NCBI GenBank assembly: GCA_005223375.1
Contig: RXOD01004086.1
Location: forward strand, 1-29,325
Origin: Amoebophrya sp. AT5.2
Lineage: Eukaryota > Sar > Dinophyceae > Syndiniales > Amoebophryaceae
DNA length: 29,325 bases
Direction: 5' to 3'
Made by a program: the position numbers and the translations under genes. Below, piece after piece: positions 18,401 through 25,469 of the stretch (position 1 is its first letter; each line of letters opens with the position of its first letter). The notes below the pieces were generated by a model. That model was not told the origin of the DNA, made no database searches, and saw only the letters and a list, made by a program, of their open reading frames with translations.

Positions 18401-21355
18401 TCCACCCAGTCCACGTCCTTCACGTCGTACAGTCGCGCGGTCCATCCGCACTGCTCCGACAGCGAATCTTCCGCGAAGAACTCCGCCTCGCAAGACTGGG
18501 ACTTCGATTTCTTTGCTGCTGTCGAGGACGAAGCGGCCCTGGCGTTGTTCCTCGAGGAGGGCTTTTTTCCCGGCGCAGGAGGACTTCCGCCATTTTTTCT
18601 GCTGCCGCTCACAGCGAAGTACCGCGAACCAGGGACGATTTGCGTGTACATGGTCAAAGTCGTTTTCACCTTCTGCCCCGCACCGCGGGCATCCACCTCG
18701 TCGTCCCCCCCATCGTCGTCGGGCTTCTCCGTGTGCTGGTAGAAGTACTTCTTCCCCCCGAACGGCAACAGCTCCTCCGTCACGGTAATCTGCGGCGCGT
18801 CCCCATCTACCGTTCCGGCTGGGGACGGAACTCCGGTCGCGGTGGTGCAACCGCTTGCCTCCGGTATGTACGCAAAGCAGCCGCTCGGTAGGTGGTACAC
18901 GTCGGCATCGTTTTCGTCGTCCTCCATGGCCACGACCAAATCCTGCGCATCGGTAATGGCCATGGAGTACTGCTTGGTGAAGCGGGAATTGAGGAACTTA
19001 TGCAGCCGCTGCTTGCGTTCCTCAAAATGTTCTTCGGACTCCCTCCAGGCGGGGGGGGAGACGTACTTGGTCGTGATCCTGATCTGGTTGAGAAGCGGTT
19101 CCTTGTCCTTCTTCCAGGGGGGGTTGCAGAGGGCGTCCCAAAATTTCTGCCGCGCACTGCAGGCGGCGTTGTCGGCGCCGGCGTTGTGGTTTTCGACGGC
19201 GTCGATGTCCACAAACCAGTTTTTGCGCGAGGGGAGGGGAAACAGCTGCTGCTTGGTGGCGCCGCACGGCTCGAGCTTGTTGAGCGCAGGACCCTCTGTA
19301 GTTTGTGTTTATTGAGCGATGTTTTAAATAAAGCGGAGTTCTTGCCGTTGCGATTCATCGCTTGCAGTTGCACTTGCAAAGCTAAATCAAATCGGAGGCT
19401 CAATTCGGCTATACGAAAACCTGAAAAGCGAAAGCGGGTTTCAGAAGTCAGTACCAAACTTCACCAAGCAGCCAATCGGCACATTCACATCCAAGGTCTT
19501 CTGTTCCGTGTCGGCAACGATTTTGCGCAGATTGTTCTGAAAGTCATCCTCCTCCTCCAACACTTTCCCGCACATTTCCAAAGCAGGCAACACCGCCGCG
19601 TCGGACTCAGAATACTTCAGCTTCGCAAAGTACTCGCGCAGCTTGCTTTCGTCGATCTTCCCGGTCTGCCTGTCCTTCTCGATCTCGGTCAGCCCCATGT
19701 CCTGCACCGCACCGTTGGGCAGCACGGACGCAAATCTCGTTAAAGACATGCGCAGACCGGAGTGGTCGGTCGGCCAGCTGTTGGAGATTTTATCTTTAAT
19801 ATTCCCCGCGGCCTTGTTTCCGGGTGCCGACGCCGAGGTAGAGCTACTGCTGCTTTCCTCGTCTCCCAACAGCATCCGCCTTTGCCCACCCCCGCCGCTA
19901 GAAAACGGGTTCACGATCCACGACGCGCTTTTCGTTTCCTCCTCTTCCTTCATTTCGCTCACTACGTCTGAAAACTTGGTTGCAAATTTCAGCACCGTCT
20001 GCTCCTGGTCGGTTGCCGACGGTTTCATCACCGCAGAGGTATCCAGCAAGAACACCACGTCCACGGGCTGCAGGTACTTCTCCGACGAGCTGACGAAGTC
20101 CGGCTGCAGGAAGGTTTTCCAGCACGCGATGAACACCCCGAACAGCGCCTGGATGATCAAAACGACCAAAATCCGCTTCTTCGTCTCCTCCCAGTTTCTG
20201 ATCTGGGCCTTCTTCTCCGCGATGATGTGGTCGGTCTTCTGAAGGACGCTGGTCATGTAGTCCACGTCGAACAGCTGGCCCGTATCACCGGGCCAGCGAT
20301 GGTAAGTGGCCAGCGATGGTAAGTGGCCAACTGGTAAGCTACTGATTACATTGGCAATGAATAGGGCCCGAGAGCGGGGCGACGAGGGCACTTAGGGTGG
20401 CGATTGGCTTTGTCGACTATAGGGTGCAAGAGTGCCAAACCTGCCGACCGCGAAGCGGCGGCTTTCCCCCTACTGCTGCTCTCTTTTTGGGACATAGCCA
20501 AACGACACCCCGGCGGAGACAGAGCCCCCCAAGATCACGAAGAATTTCACTTACCACTAATAGAAGGCACTTACCATCGCTGGTTCCGCCATAGTCCGTG
20601 TACTGATTCTCCAAGTCGATCGCCTGCGTGTCCCTCGTCTTCATGTAGCCGCCGATGCAGCCGCCGACGGCGCCGGGATACAGGTGCACGTCGCCCTCCG
20701 CCAAATACTTCGCGAATTCGGAGGGGCGGGCGTTCTCGAAGTCGAAGTCGTCCTGCTGCTTTTCGTCCACCTTCGTGAGGCGAGACGACGTGAGGGGGTC
20801 GATCACCATTTGTTGCGCGGCGGAGATGGAGAGCGGATCGTCTTCATCAAACTGGCCATTGGAATCAGCTGTGGTCATCCGGTTGTTCGTCATAGCGGTC
20901 AGCCGGGGATCGCAGACCGTACTCTCCTTCGCAGACAGCGTGGTGCTGCGGCGATTCGTGCTGTGCTCTGCCTCCGCCCTTAAATGCGTTGAGTCAGCCG
21001 CGGTCATGCGCGCAGAGGACTTCGACGACGGCCTATCGGAAACGACTTCGGAAGAACGCGTGTTTCGACCAGGCGCAGAGGTGTCAGCTGCATCTTCGGC
21101 ACCGGCTTCTTCTTCTTCTCCGCTACCACCTCCTCCGGTTGATCGTCGAACAGCAACGGCGCTGTCAGCCTTCTCCTCCTTCTCTTCCTCCGCGCCGCCT
21201 GCAGCCGCAAGTGGTGAGCGGTTCTTTTCCGCATGCTCTTCTCCAACCTCCTCCGATGGGTTTTCCACCTTGTCTTCATCTGGCTCAACTGCCGCAGCCT
21301 CCGGATCCGGAGCATCCGGACCCGGAGTTCCCGACGTGGAGGTCGACGAAGGCAT
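27..21355 (-). CDS. Giant multidomain membrane protein with VWA-like, PA-like and EGF-like regions (six exons)
   Basis: The model joins exons 21355-20575, 20330-19455, 19295-15378, 15002-12889, 5042-905 and 463-27. Phases are 1, 1, 1, 0 and 1, and the sum of 12,264 nt is an exact number of codons (4,087 residues plus stop). All five introns can be read as GT-AG. I see acidic disordered tracts, membrane segments near residues 313-331, 1274-1292 and 3155-3178, a VWA-like domain from about 350, beta-rich GGYL repeats near 1355 and 1885, a PA-like domain near 2480-2600 and an EGF-like cysteine cluster near 3655-3724. VWA, PA and EGF domains usually mediate extracellular or lumenal binding, so a surface or endomembrane scaffold or adhesin is my inference. 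A simple three-pass topology would put the PA-like domain on the cytosolic side, which is odd. I recognise no family for the whole protein. It could be two or more genes if an internal promoter exists, but the split PA-like domain argues that exons 4 and 5 belong together. Confidence 0.68.
464..904 (-). other. Intron 5 of giant gene, inverted repeat at both ends
   Basis: This intron of about 441 nt runs from CAG|gtggtaac to cgccag|ATAATCGC, phase 1. An alternative acceptor, gccatag|AC at 419, also keeps frame and would move the exon start to 418. CAGGTGGTAA at the donor (907-898, minus strand) recurs inverted at 431-440, next to two more antisense GGTAAG copies. The interior is GC-rich, with no coding I can support. 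Confidence 0.5.
905..5042 (-). CDS. Exon 5 of giant gene: PA-like C-half, third membrane segment, EGF-like cysteine cluster
   Basis: This exon encodes about residues 2564-3942. It starts VKSLADPRPCLPMVYVN, completing the PA-like domain, followed by a Cys pair (CVMNSVC). A long Lys/Glu/Pro-rich disordered stretch with the basic run GLRSKKKKLKEQ follows. The third membrane segment, LLTLGLVLGTCGMIGLLVY, lies near residues 3155-3178. Beyond it come disordered acidic tracts, a helical region (DSEFEAWVARNKELSRR onward) and a cysteine-rich block near residues 3655-3724 with EGF-like spacing (CAAHEIDEYSCFCDVGF). A very acidic Glu/Asp/Ala tract and a short Arg/Lys-rich run precede four further cysteines. 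The donor is CAG|gtggta (exon end 905) or GTG|gtaacg (902); both give phase 1. Confidence 0.72.
6798..6820. repeat. Perfect 9-bp GC-only hairpin
   Basis: CCCGCCCCG and CGGGGCGGG flank a 5-nt loop (taacc). It lies inside the giant intron. No T-run follows it and there is no gene end nearby, so I give it no regulatory role. Confidence 0.85.
7754..8194 (+). CDS. Possible nested plus-strand ORF in giant intron (146 aa)
   Basis: From ATG at 7754 the frame encodes 146 residues ending in TAA. The N-terminal half is polar, with Thr-Gln-rich stretches. The C-terminal half (SLIRLVGQLILAVDVETYNLL, then ELIRKKMAKAGFDRLRLSKE) looks like amphipathic helices and uses mixed codons, unlike the Arg/Ala-rich shadow frames around it. 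The motif DHIQTN is encoded here and again in the same sense at 8262-8279 by an 18-bp exact repeat. I recognise no family. The frame stays open upstream to 7628 with a TTG start. It may be a gene fragment from a repeated element, or chance. Confidence 0.25.
   Translation: MNRQPPTTSEAHDKTTTQPKTLATRPIFADHIQTNPECLTLTAVNGREQETPVASPSWVRRSDVEMAPNMSAVTFRIAYPDRVTRTPSESLIRLVGQLILAVDVETYNLLTELIRKKMAKAGFDRLRLSKEMLTGEEKRGLRAAHL
7840..7857. repeat. 18-bp direct repeat, copy A
   Basis: GGACCACATCCAGACCAA occurs here and at 8262-8279. Read in one shared frame both copies encode DHIQTN, with different flanks (FADHIQTNPECL and LEDHIQTNCARF). This suggests two copies of one coding fragment rather than a neutral repeat. 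Confidence 0.9.
8262..8279. repeat. 18-bp direct repeat, copy B
   Basis: This is the second copy of the 18-bp repeat at 7840-7857. The surrounding plus-strand frame reads EDHIQTNCARFALASALEKC before a stop at 8347-8349. Confidence 0.9.
8797..9045. repeat. Dispersed ~240-bp repeat, copy A
   Basis: This segment aligns in direct orientation with 10818-11053 at roughly 80% by eye. It has fully conserved blocks such as GGCGGATTCCTCGGGCA and GTTGGCGCCGGAGCA, and short indels of mixed length. The indels are not all multiples of three, so neither strand shows clear coding constraint. Both copies lie within the giant intron, about 2 kb apart. Confidence 0.85.
10498..10559. repeat. Perfect 19-bp inverted repeat (foldback)
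   Basis: The left arm CCCCGGCCGCTTTTGGATA (10498-10516) and right arm TATCCAAAAGCGGCCGGGG (10541-10559) are exact reverse complements around a 24-nt loop. A partial direct copy (ATCCAAGCGGC) lies just upstream near 10483. It resembles a miniature foldback element or a strong hairpin in the pre-mRNA of the giant gene. Confidence 0.95.
10818..11053. repeat. Dispersed ~240-bp repeat, copy B
   Basis: This is the second copy of the repeat at 8797-9045, beginning at the shared CTGCAGCCGATACGC. I found no third copy in the window. Confidence 0.85.
12265..12894 (+). CDS. Possible plus-strand ORF at the 5' end of the giant intron (209 aa)
   Basis: From ATG at 12265 the frame runs 209 residues to TAG, overlapping the last 6 nt of exon 4 in antisense. 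The segment GKLDTVSQWLRAAMRGRP followed by SCFYCSRLPVEKVG looks protein-like, including a CxxC pair. The rest is Lys/Ser/Pro-rich and featureless. A neighbouring frame opens with MPKTKRKAIKAVELAAAMDA at 12210, so a broken or frameshifted reading frame is possible. I recognise no family. GC-rich DNA gives long chance frames, so this is weak. Confidence 0.2.
   Translation: MPSRGRPGAKLCRSLAATWLACETKQPPAGKLDTVSQWLRAAMRGRPSCFYCSRLPVEKVGAKEQNGTKALTPMPMLSAARSKRARKSLRRLKSSPVKTSEEISGPAASGSRCPNPFARKSQGKKGGARLPQLYQAGRGETSRAKKSSEDPSGKPQQHAVAMHQAQDLGKKSPADTTALRNGHGRRNHLADGFPSTSAKNILPSIDEYL
12889..15002 (-). CDS. Exon 4 of giant gene: beta-rich repeats and first half of a PA-like domain
   Basis: This exon encodes residues 1859-2563. 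It opens with ACLRPCVEFFEPLNGG, then MPLMLRAVATGGYLRLQKNE, echoing GGYLKFTERK in exon 3. Further beta-rich segments include GDKIALLGMNEKYLQLNRG, THFVIEKMGLVSRGGKKG and DPRIEFVIELV, separated by disordered Ser/Glu/Asp tracts. The last 90 residues read as the first half of a protease-associated (PA) domain: GWAARLDAPKMSGKSD, then YAAAVAAKLAGAKGVIVVGD, where helix AxxAGAKGVIVV is characteristic. The exon ends in phase 0 at GTGCTACAG|gtattc. The PA assignment is by eye. In other proteins PA domains are lumenal or extracellular lids and ligand-binding modules. Confidence 0.7.
15187..15242. repeat. Diverged copy of the intron 3 acceptor segment
   Basis: On the plus strand AAGGCTGGCTCCGTCA (15187-15202) matches AAGGCAGGCTTCGTCA (14995-15010) at 14 of 16 positions. 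In both places AAGGGGTAC follows 30-45 bp later (15234-15242 and 15053-15061). The arrangement suggests a tandem duplication of roughly 190 bp that included the acceptor. Confidence 0.55.
15309..15343. repeat. Intronic 35-bp copy of exon 4 coding sequence
   Basis: The plus-strand stretch at 15309-15343 matches 14896-14930 at 34 of 35 positions. The exonic copy encodes LMLRAVATGGYL. The intronic copy is followed by unrelated sequence and lies about 25 nt inside the donor, so it is probably a duplication relic rather than an alternative exon. Confidence 0.9.
15378..19295 (-). CDS. Exon 3 of giant gene: end of VWA-like region, second membrane segment, beta-rich modules
   Basis: This 3.9-kb open exon covers residues 553-1858. 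Its start is set by the acceptor tacag|AG at 19296 and the in-frame sequence GPALNKLEPCGATKQQL. The first part (KNWFVDIDAVENHNAG to about residue 750) probably completes the VWA-like ectodomain. Ser- and Gly-rich disordered tracts follow. A second membrane segment, YLFFLLLVLPLILFLV, lies near residues 1274-1292 (plus-strand about 17,080-17,140). After it come GEMVTFRARLNGGYLKFTERK and YCFSYGDVIELRAEIG, with a GGYL-type turn that recurs in exon 4. This suggests repeated beta-trefoil or MIR-like modules, on pattern only. The exon ends DY|G in phase 1. Confidence 0.72.
19296..19454 (-). other. Intron 2 of giant gene
   Basis: This 159-nt intron is GT-AG (gtactgac ... aactacag) and clearly AT-richer than its exons. 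It joins TTT G to AG GGT, giving LVKFEGPALNKL. I see no inverted or direct terminal repeat, so it looks like an ordinary spliceosomal intron. Confidence 0.75.
19455..20330 (-). CDS. Exon 2 of giant gene: membrane segment and VWA-like domain
   Basis: This exon encodes about residues 261-552. An amphipathic charged helix (IIAEKKAQIRNWEETKKR) leads into a membrane segment, ILVVLIIQALFGVFIACW, near residues 313-331. Next comes YLQPVDVVFLLDTSAVMKP, which matches the first strand of a von Willebrand factor A domain with the DxSxx metal-binding (MIDAS) motif as DTSAV. A Ser-rich insertion follows, then RMSLTRFAS and AAVLPALEMCGKVLEEE, which fit later VWA strands and helices. In known VWA proteins the MIDAS motif binds a divalent cation and a ligand. 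Here the first half of the motif is clear, but I could not place the later Thr and Asp with certainty. The exon ends in phase 1 at TTTG|gtactg. Confidence 0.72.
20293..20326. repeat. Tandem 17-bp repeat, two exact units plus a partial third
   Basis: On the plus strand the unit CCAGCGATGGTAAGTGG occurs twice head to tail (20293-20309 and 20310-20326), followed by a decayed third unit, CCAACTGGTAAGC. Each unit contains GGTAAG, a perfect 5' splice-site core, on the strand opposite to transcription. A 16-bp inverse copy sits across the donor of intron 1 at 20568-20583. Confidence 0.95.
20331..20574 (-). other. Intron 1 of giant gene, splice sites embedded in inverted repeats
   Basis: This 244-nt intron runs from ATG|gtaagtg to cttaccag|TTGGCC. 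The donor region (CCAGCGATGGTAAGTG, 20583 down to 20568 on the minus strand) has exact inverse copies just past the acceptor, in two tandem units at 20293-20326. Three acceptors are possible in frame or nearly so. I chose the phase-1 GT-AG pair because it uses the best donor and keeps the frame. Confidence 0.55.
20575..21355 (-). CDS. Exon 1 of giant gene: acidic low-complexity N-terminus
   Basis: This exon encodes residues 1-260. I chose the ATG at 21355 (MPSSTSTSGTPG) because the in-frame extension upstream starts only with GTG and enters AT-rich DNA. The protein is disordered and rich in Glu, Ala, Ser and Asp for about 200 residues. It then becomes folded-looking, with a QQDDFDFENARPSEF stretch and a Gly-rich part around GAVGGCIGGYM. 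The motif DDFDFDN recurs at the far C-terminus of the same protein (exon 6), which suggests a repeated short motif at both ends. There is no signal peptide. The exon ends in phase 1 at a strong donor (ATG|gtaagtg). A second donor, GTG|gtaagtg in phase 0, lies about 30 nt further into the intron and could pair with a phase-0 acceptor before CTGTTCGAC. Confidence 0.7.
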
Positions 21356-21531
21356 CCTTTTTCTAAAGTACTTATTTATATTTCTCACCAGCTAGGCCAC
21401 AATAATATTTTGAAAATTTCTCTTTCAAAAACTTCGTCCATCAGTTGATAGAGCAACCGAAAATAGTGTACTTCTCGTACTCGACCTGTATGTAGTACGG
21501 GGGTTTCTCTCCTTAGTTTGTGTTTGCTTCT
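21356..21531. promoter_or_regulatory. Short AT-rich upstream region of the giant gene, possibly shared with a divergent small gene
   Basis: This 176-bp stretch separates the giant gene ATG from a possible plus-strand ATG at 21532. On the minus strand it holds ATATAAATA at 21381-21373, only about 18-26 nt before the ATG, and TACTTTAG just upstream of the start. The latter could be an acceptor for a 5' UTR intron or a spliced leader, if this lineage uses one. No element here can be called with assurance. Confidence 0.2.
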
Positions 21532-21805
21532 ATGGCGGTAAAGGTTTTGAAGTGGGTTTTATGATCCGGGTTTGCGCCTCCTTCCTGTAGACAGCTCCTA
21601 GGCTAGTGCTACTGCTAGTCTCAAAAGATATATCGTCTCTTCAAACAACCGAGGCGAGAAAGACAAAAAGAAGACCAAAGACGAAACCACGAAACTCACT
21701 GGGGGAATGAGCATACCAAACGCGAACCAGATCTGGGCACAGGCGGAGAAATTGGCTGCACGCGAGAATGGAATTTTCACCCTTGATGGCGAAAAAGATC
21801 GCTGA
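21532..21805 (+). CDS. Possible small plus-strand gene (69 aa, two exons)
   Basis: ATGGCG is followed at once by gtaaag, and a 64-nt intron (21538-21601) ends at cctag. The next exon (21602-21805) reads ASATASLKRYIVSSNNRGEK, then a Lys-rich linker, then SIPNANQIWAQAEKLAAREN and GIFTLDGEKDR before TGA. The last part looks like real protein, with balanced codons and an amphipathic helix, and stands out from the AT-rich spacer. There is no homology I recognise. The start, the first exon and the strand are uncertain: the opposite strand also has an 85-codon hydrophobic frame over the same bases, which I read as its shadow. Confidence 0.28.
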
Positions 21806-22187
21806 CAACTTTCTCCCACGAAACAAGAGAAAGCCTCGAGCAGGTACGCGGGCATGCGACTACAACTCCTTCCTTGCGACCAGCATGATAATTATCACCA
21901 AAATTTAAATCTGTACATCCGGCAAAGTCTTCTCCGTTGGCTTACATGCACCACGACCGCGATCAAAATGAGCGTGTCGCCAGAAAACGCGCAAAACTAC
22001 GTTGATTGTAGTAGAGCCAGACTTCTAGTAACTGAACCAAAATTATGTAACAAGAAGGGGTTTGAGCTTTGATAAAGCGAGAATGGATGAGTCTGAGTTT
22101 GCGATGAAATTTGTGTGAAGATGATAAATGTGGTTTCTGTTATCTTTTAAGTAGGCCTGGTACGAAATACAGAATGTTCATTTCTGG
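21806..22187. other. Spacer with no supported gene
   Basis: This 382-bp AT-rich interval lies downstream of the minus-strand gene ending at 22188. A short plus frame from ATG at 21786 (MAKKIADNFLPRNKRKPRAG) runs into it but overlaps the preceding ORF in another frame and soon stops. I see no AATAAA-type signal on the minus strand. Confidence 0.4.
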
Positions 22188-24384
22188 TCAGTCTTTGTTT
22201 GGAGGTCTCGCCGCTTTTCTTGCCTCCATTTGCACCAGCTTCCCGTGAAGGTCGAGTAAGTAGTCCTTATGCGCCGACAGTTTCTCGTTGTTCCGTGTGC
22301 AGGTATCCAGAATGTCGTCCAGAGCACTGGTTCTCGTCGTGGGAGCGGCCTGCGTCGCCGCCGTCAGCGTGGGAGCTTCAACTGGAGTTTCGGGCGCTCC
22401 ATGCGCCGCGTGCTCCATGGGAAGAGCGGGTTGTTGCAGCATCCGACTCGCCGTTTTTTCAATCAGGAAATTGTTGATTACTTGCTCTTCCGTCGGCGGT
22501 CGGCCGTCTTCGCCCGTCTCGACTAAGGCAGTGACTCCATCCGCACCGACCGTACTGCCCTCTCCCCTCACCACGCCCTTGTAGCCCTCAAAATCCAGCC
22601 CCATCTGCATGTCTTCGCACCGTTTCTGCAACTCCTCCAACAAAGAGTTTTTCAGCCGCAACTCTTCCTCCAGAGTTTGATTCCTGCTCAGGATTTTCTT
22701 CACCTCGGGCTCGATCTTCCAGTTTTTCATCTTGATCATGATCTCCCGCGCGTGCTGGGGGTGGATCTTTTCGTTGTTTTCCTCATGGACCTGAACCTCG
22801 TGCTGAATGCGGTCAAGCAAGATCTGGCGACGAGCAGAACGCATCCGCTTCCGGTAGTCGGCGTACCTATCATTTAATTTGGTTCGGAGGTTTTCAGACC
22901 CCTGTCGAGTTGCAGAAGTGTCCGGGTGCTCGGCATCCTTCGGACGAGTTTTAGAATCAACTCGATACCACCGTCCGAATCGGTGGGAATATAGCGCGCG
23001 AGGCGTCCGTCTGCAACCGGTTTGGCAAAGAAAGGAAAACCGTTTTTGTCGTCGGTGCTCTCTGCAACTCAATGTGACGAAAGACAAACCTCCACAACAG
23101 GTGCTGGAAATGGAATGGCGTAATCATATAAACCAGAAGCCTAATCGAAATGAGGTTGTACCTCAGATTCTCCTTCTTCGCGCAGTAGGCTTCCCACTCT
23201 GCTACCTCGATGCCAAAGTCCTCCCGCGTCAGAAAGACGTCCTTCCCTCGCTTGATCGCGTGAAAGACGTCCCTCGCCACATCCGCGTTCGGCAGCACCT
23301 GGCACACTTTCACCGTGGCGACCATAAAATCGGCCACAGTCATCTTCGTTCCCCGTTTCGCGATGTCGAGCGCCTCCCAAGCCGCACACATCGACCCGTA
23401 TCGCCGGACGAGCGCGTGCTGCAATTGGTACTTCTTGTTGCCGCCGAACACTTTCAGGCCCGGATCCACATGCTCGGCGAAAAACGCCTGCTCCTGCTGA
23501 TCCAGGGGACGATTCTTTTTCTCTGGCAGGTCTGATTTATCTTGCGGCTGGTGAGATTGGTGCATTTGTAGTTCCGGCTTCTGCCCCGCTTGTTCGTCCT
23601 TCGCCGGTGTAGACATCTGTGAGGAAGGAGCGGGCTCAATTGGTTCAAGAGGAGTGAAAGGAGCAGTGGCCCGCGCGGCGCTCAACCTCGCCGCGGGTGG
23701 GGCTGGGGGCGGGTCTGTGTTCAAACCCGAGACATCAGCAGCAGCGGCCTCGGCGGCTCTTGATGGCCCGAAGGTCAACCCCTGATCGCCAACAGTGGAG
23801 GAAGACGTGTTCGTGTTGCTCGATGCTGATAGCAAAGCGCCGGCCGCAGCGACCGGCGGTGCCGCGACTGGTTTGGCTGCAACTGCTGCCGCCGTGCCGG
23901 TTGCCATCGCGGGAGATCCAACGAACGTCAAATCGCCACCACTGGAGGACGATGTTTCCGTGTTGCTCATAGATGCCCCTAGCGGATCCGCAGTGGCGGT
24001 CGCCGGTTCTGCACCAGGAGGTGCCGCATTTTTGGCCGTGACTGCTGCCGCTGTGGCGGTTGTCGTGGAGGTGGTCGCAGGAGGTGGTAACGGCGTCTGA
24101 AACACTGGCGGAGGCCCCTGCGCCGCCGGAGCAGTGCCTGGTCTTGTAGTTTCGGAGTGAAGTCTTGTTGTGGAGGCGCCTGCTCCCGTTGTTGGAGCCG
24201 TGCCTGGTCTTGTTGTGGAGGCGACGTCTTGTGCGGCGGGCCCGGTAGTGATCTTCGAAGCGTTTTCCGAGTAAAGGGGAGAGCCGGCTCCGGCAAAATC
24301 TGTGACAGGCGTCGTTACCGTCGAGTTCAGTGCATCCTCCCGACTCGGCGGACGTGAAGCCTCCCCGCCGAGTTGGTCGCTCAT
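22188..24384 (-). CDS. EF-hand-like / coiled-coil protein of unknown function (two exons, 681 aa)
   Basis: Exons 24384-23162 and 23010-22188 join in phase 2 and give 681 residues. The start is ATG at 24384 (MSDQLGGEASRPPS). About 275 residues of Ala/Thr/Pro-rich disorder come first. Then a helical region of about 115 residues follows (YQLQHALVRRYGSMCAAWEAL, KMTVADFMVATVKVCQVL, ARDVFHAIKRGKDVFLTRED). It has the spacing of paired EF-hands common in alveolate proteins, but the acidic loop residues are replaced (KRGTKMT, KRGKDVF), so calcium binding is unlikely. The C-terminal half is charged coiled coil (ARREMI-like helix near HAREIMIKMKNWKIEPEVKK, then LEEELRLKNSLLEELQKRCE). There is no membrane segment. 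It is probably a structural or regulatory protein, but I cannot name it. Confidence 0.75.
23011..23161 (-). other. Intron of the EF-hand-like gene
   Basis: This 151-nt intron runs from CTGAG|gtacaacc to accggttgcag|ACGGACG, phase 2, joining ENLR to RTPRALYSHRFGRW. An alternative acceptor at gagttgcag|AGAGCACC also keeps frame and would add 23 residues. The donor lies in a small inverted repeat (GAGGT aca ACCTC). Confidence 0.6.
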
Positions 24385-24698
24385 GTTTCACAATGAATGT
24401 ACCTCTACTTGGTTCATCTACTAATTTTTACTCGCCTACGTTCAAATCTAAAAGATCAACATACTTTCTTATATTGGATAGAAGGGACATTGTCGAGGTC
24501 GACAGAACGAGCACACTAACCACGAATGCGAGGCCTGATCGAGGAGCGATCGTCTTGCTCTCGAGTTCGATACGACCGCAAATCGAGATGAATCGAAACA
24601 AGCACACAGATGGATCGATCGATGATTCTCTGGCCACCAGAACAGACCGCATATTAAGGTCCAACCGGAGGTACTTTGACTTGAGCAGGGCGGCGCGT
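24385..24698. other. Upstream region of the EF-hand-like gene, no gene seen
   Basis: This 314-bp AT-rich interval separates the tentative minus-strand gene ending at 24699 from the ATG at 24384. It must hold the promoter of the downstream gene if transcription is monocistronic. I recognise no element. Confidence 0.4.
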
Positions 24699-25469
24699 TT
24701 ATTCGGCGGCGTCCAGCAGGAACTTCTTCTGTTTTTCCGAAACTTCATCTTCTTGCCTGAGAAATCTGATTTAACACTGCAACGTTCGTTTTTTTCGAAC
24801 TGAGAGAGCGACCTTCCTACGTAAACTGAATTCTCTGTGATTGGTGTAATCTATGTACAAGCTGTTGAAGACTCCTCGTCTTCCGCAGCATCAAAAAATT
24901 GTAAAATTGGTGTACTGTCGTGTCCCACTCCCGGCATCACAAGGACGGGAAGCAATCCACAGGCACAGCAGCGCACCCGCTGATACGGAAGACCTCCCCA
25001 TATCTCCCTGAATTATGTGGCGATGTAGCGAAGGGGACGAGACGCTTCGACTTACGTGACGTCAAGCGGCACAACATTTTTAGCAGCAGCACCTTCTCGC
25101 GGAAGAGCTGCAGCGCAACTGCAACAATTTCAATTCACCGAGCTTCTTCTAGGCGTCTATGGTATCTGTTTTCTTGTGCTGCGCTCTGGAGCTGGAGCAG
25201 TGCTAGTTCTAGCTGTCCGACGTCCGTCGTCTGTCTCTCACCCTGTGTGCAGTTTCAAACTTTTTTATCGCCCTCTGTGGAACCAAACCACACAAATTTT
25301 CGCACAGTTCGTTATACATTTCGTGGTCGCGGTAGGAATCTACTGGCGACGTTTTCGACCCTTCCGATGAAGTGGCACCAAACTTAGTAGTCAACCTACC
25401 GGAAGCGGAAGCTCCTTGCTGGCAGTAATTCATGGAGGTGAAGGCCATGCAGCGGCAATCAGACCTCAT
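24699..25469 (-). CDS. Tentative small four-exon gene with helical protein
   Basis: Exons 25469-25242, 25191-25139, 25118-25056 and 24756-24699 have compatible phases (0, 2, 2) and GT-AG ends. Signals are AGG|gtgaga, GCTCG|gtgaat, CAC|gtaagt and ttctcag|G. Translated parts look like protein: DSYRDHEMYNELCENLCGLV, then QRAIKKFETAHR, LQSAAQENRYHRRLEEAR, and a tail EDEVSEKQKKFLLDAAE with TAA. The product would be a short, mostly helical, soluble protein. The first exon may start at an acceptor (ccttag|ATG) rather than a true start. The second intron would be only 20 nt. A plus-strand open frame (25056-25370) over the same bases is the competing reading. I recognise no family. Confidence 0.33.

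Noticed and set aside
25056..25370. Plus-strand frame with two hydrophobic stretches that look like membrane helices
   Set aside because: It has no ATG start, and hydrophobic frames commonly arise antisense to charged helical coding sequence. The minus strand offers protein-like exons with compatible splice signals.
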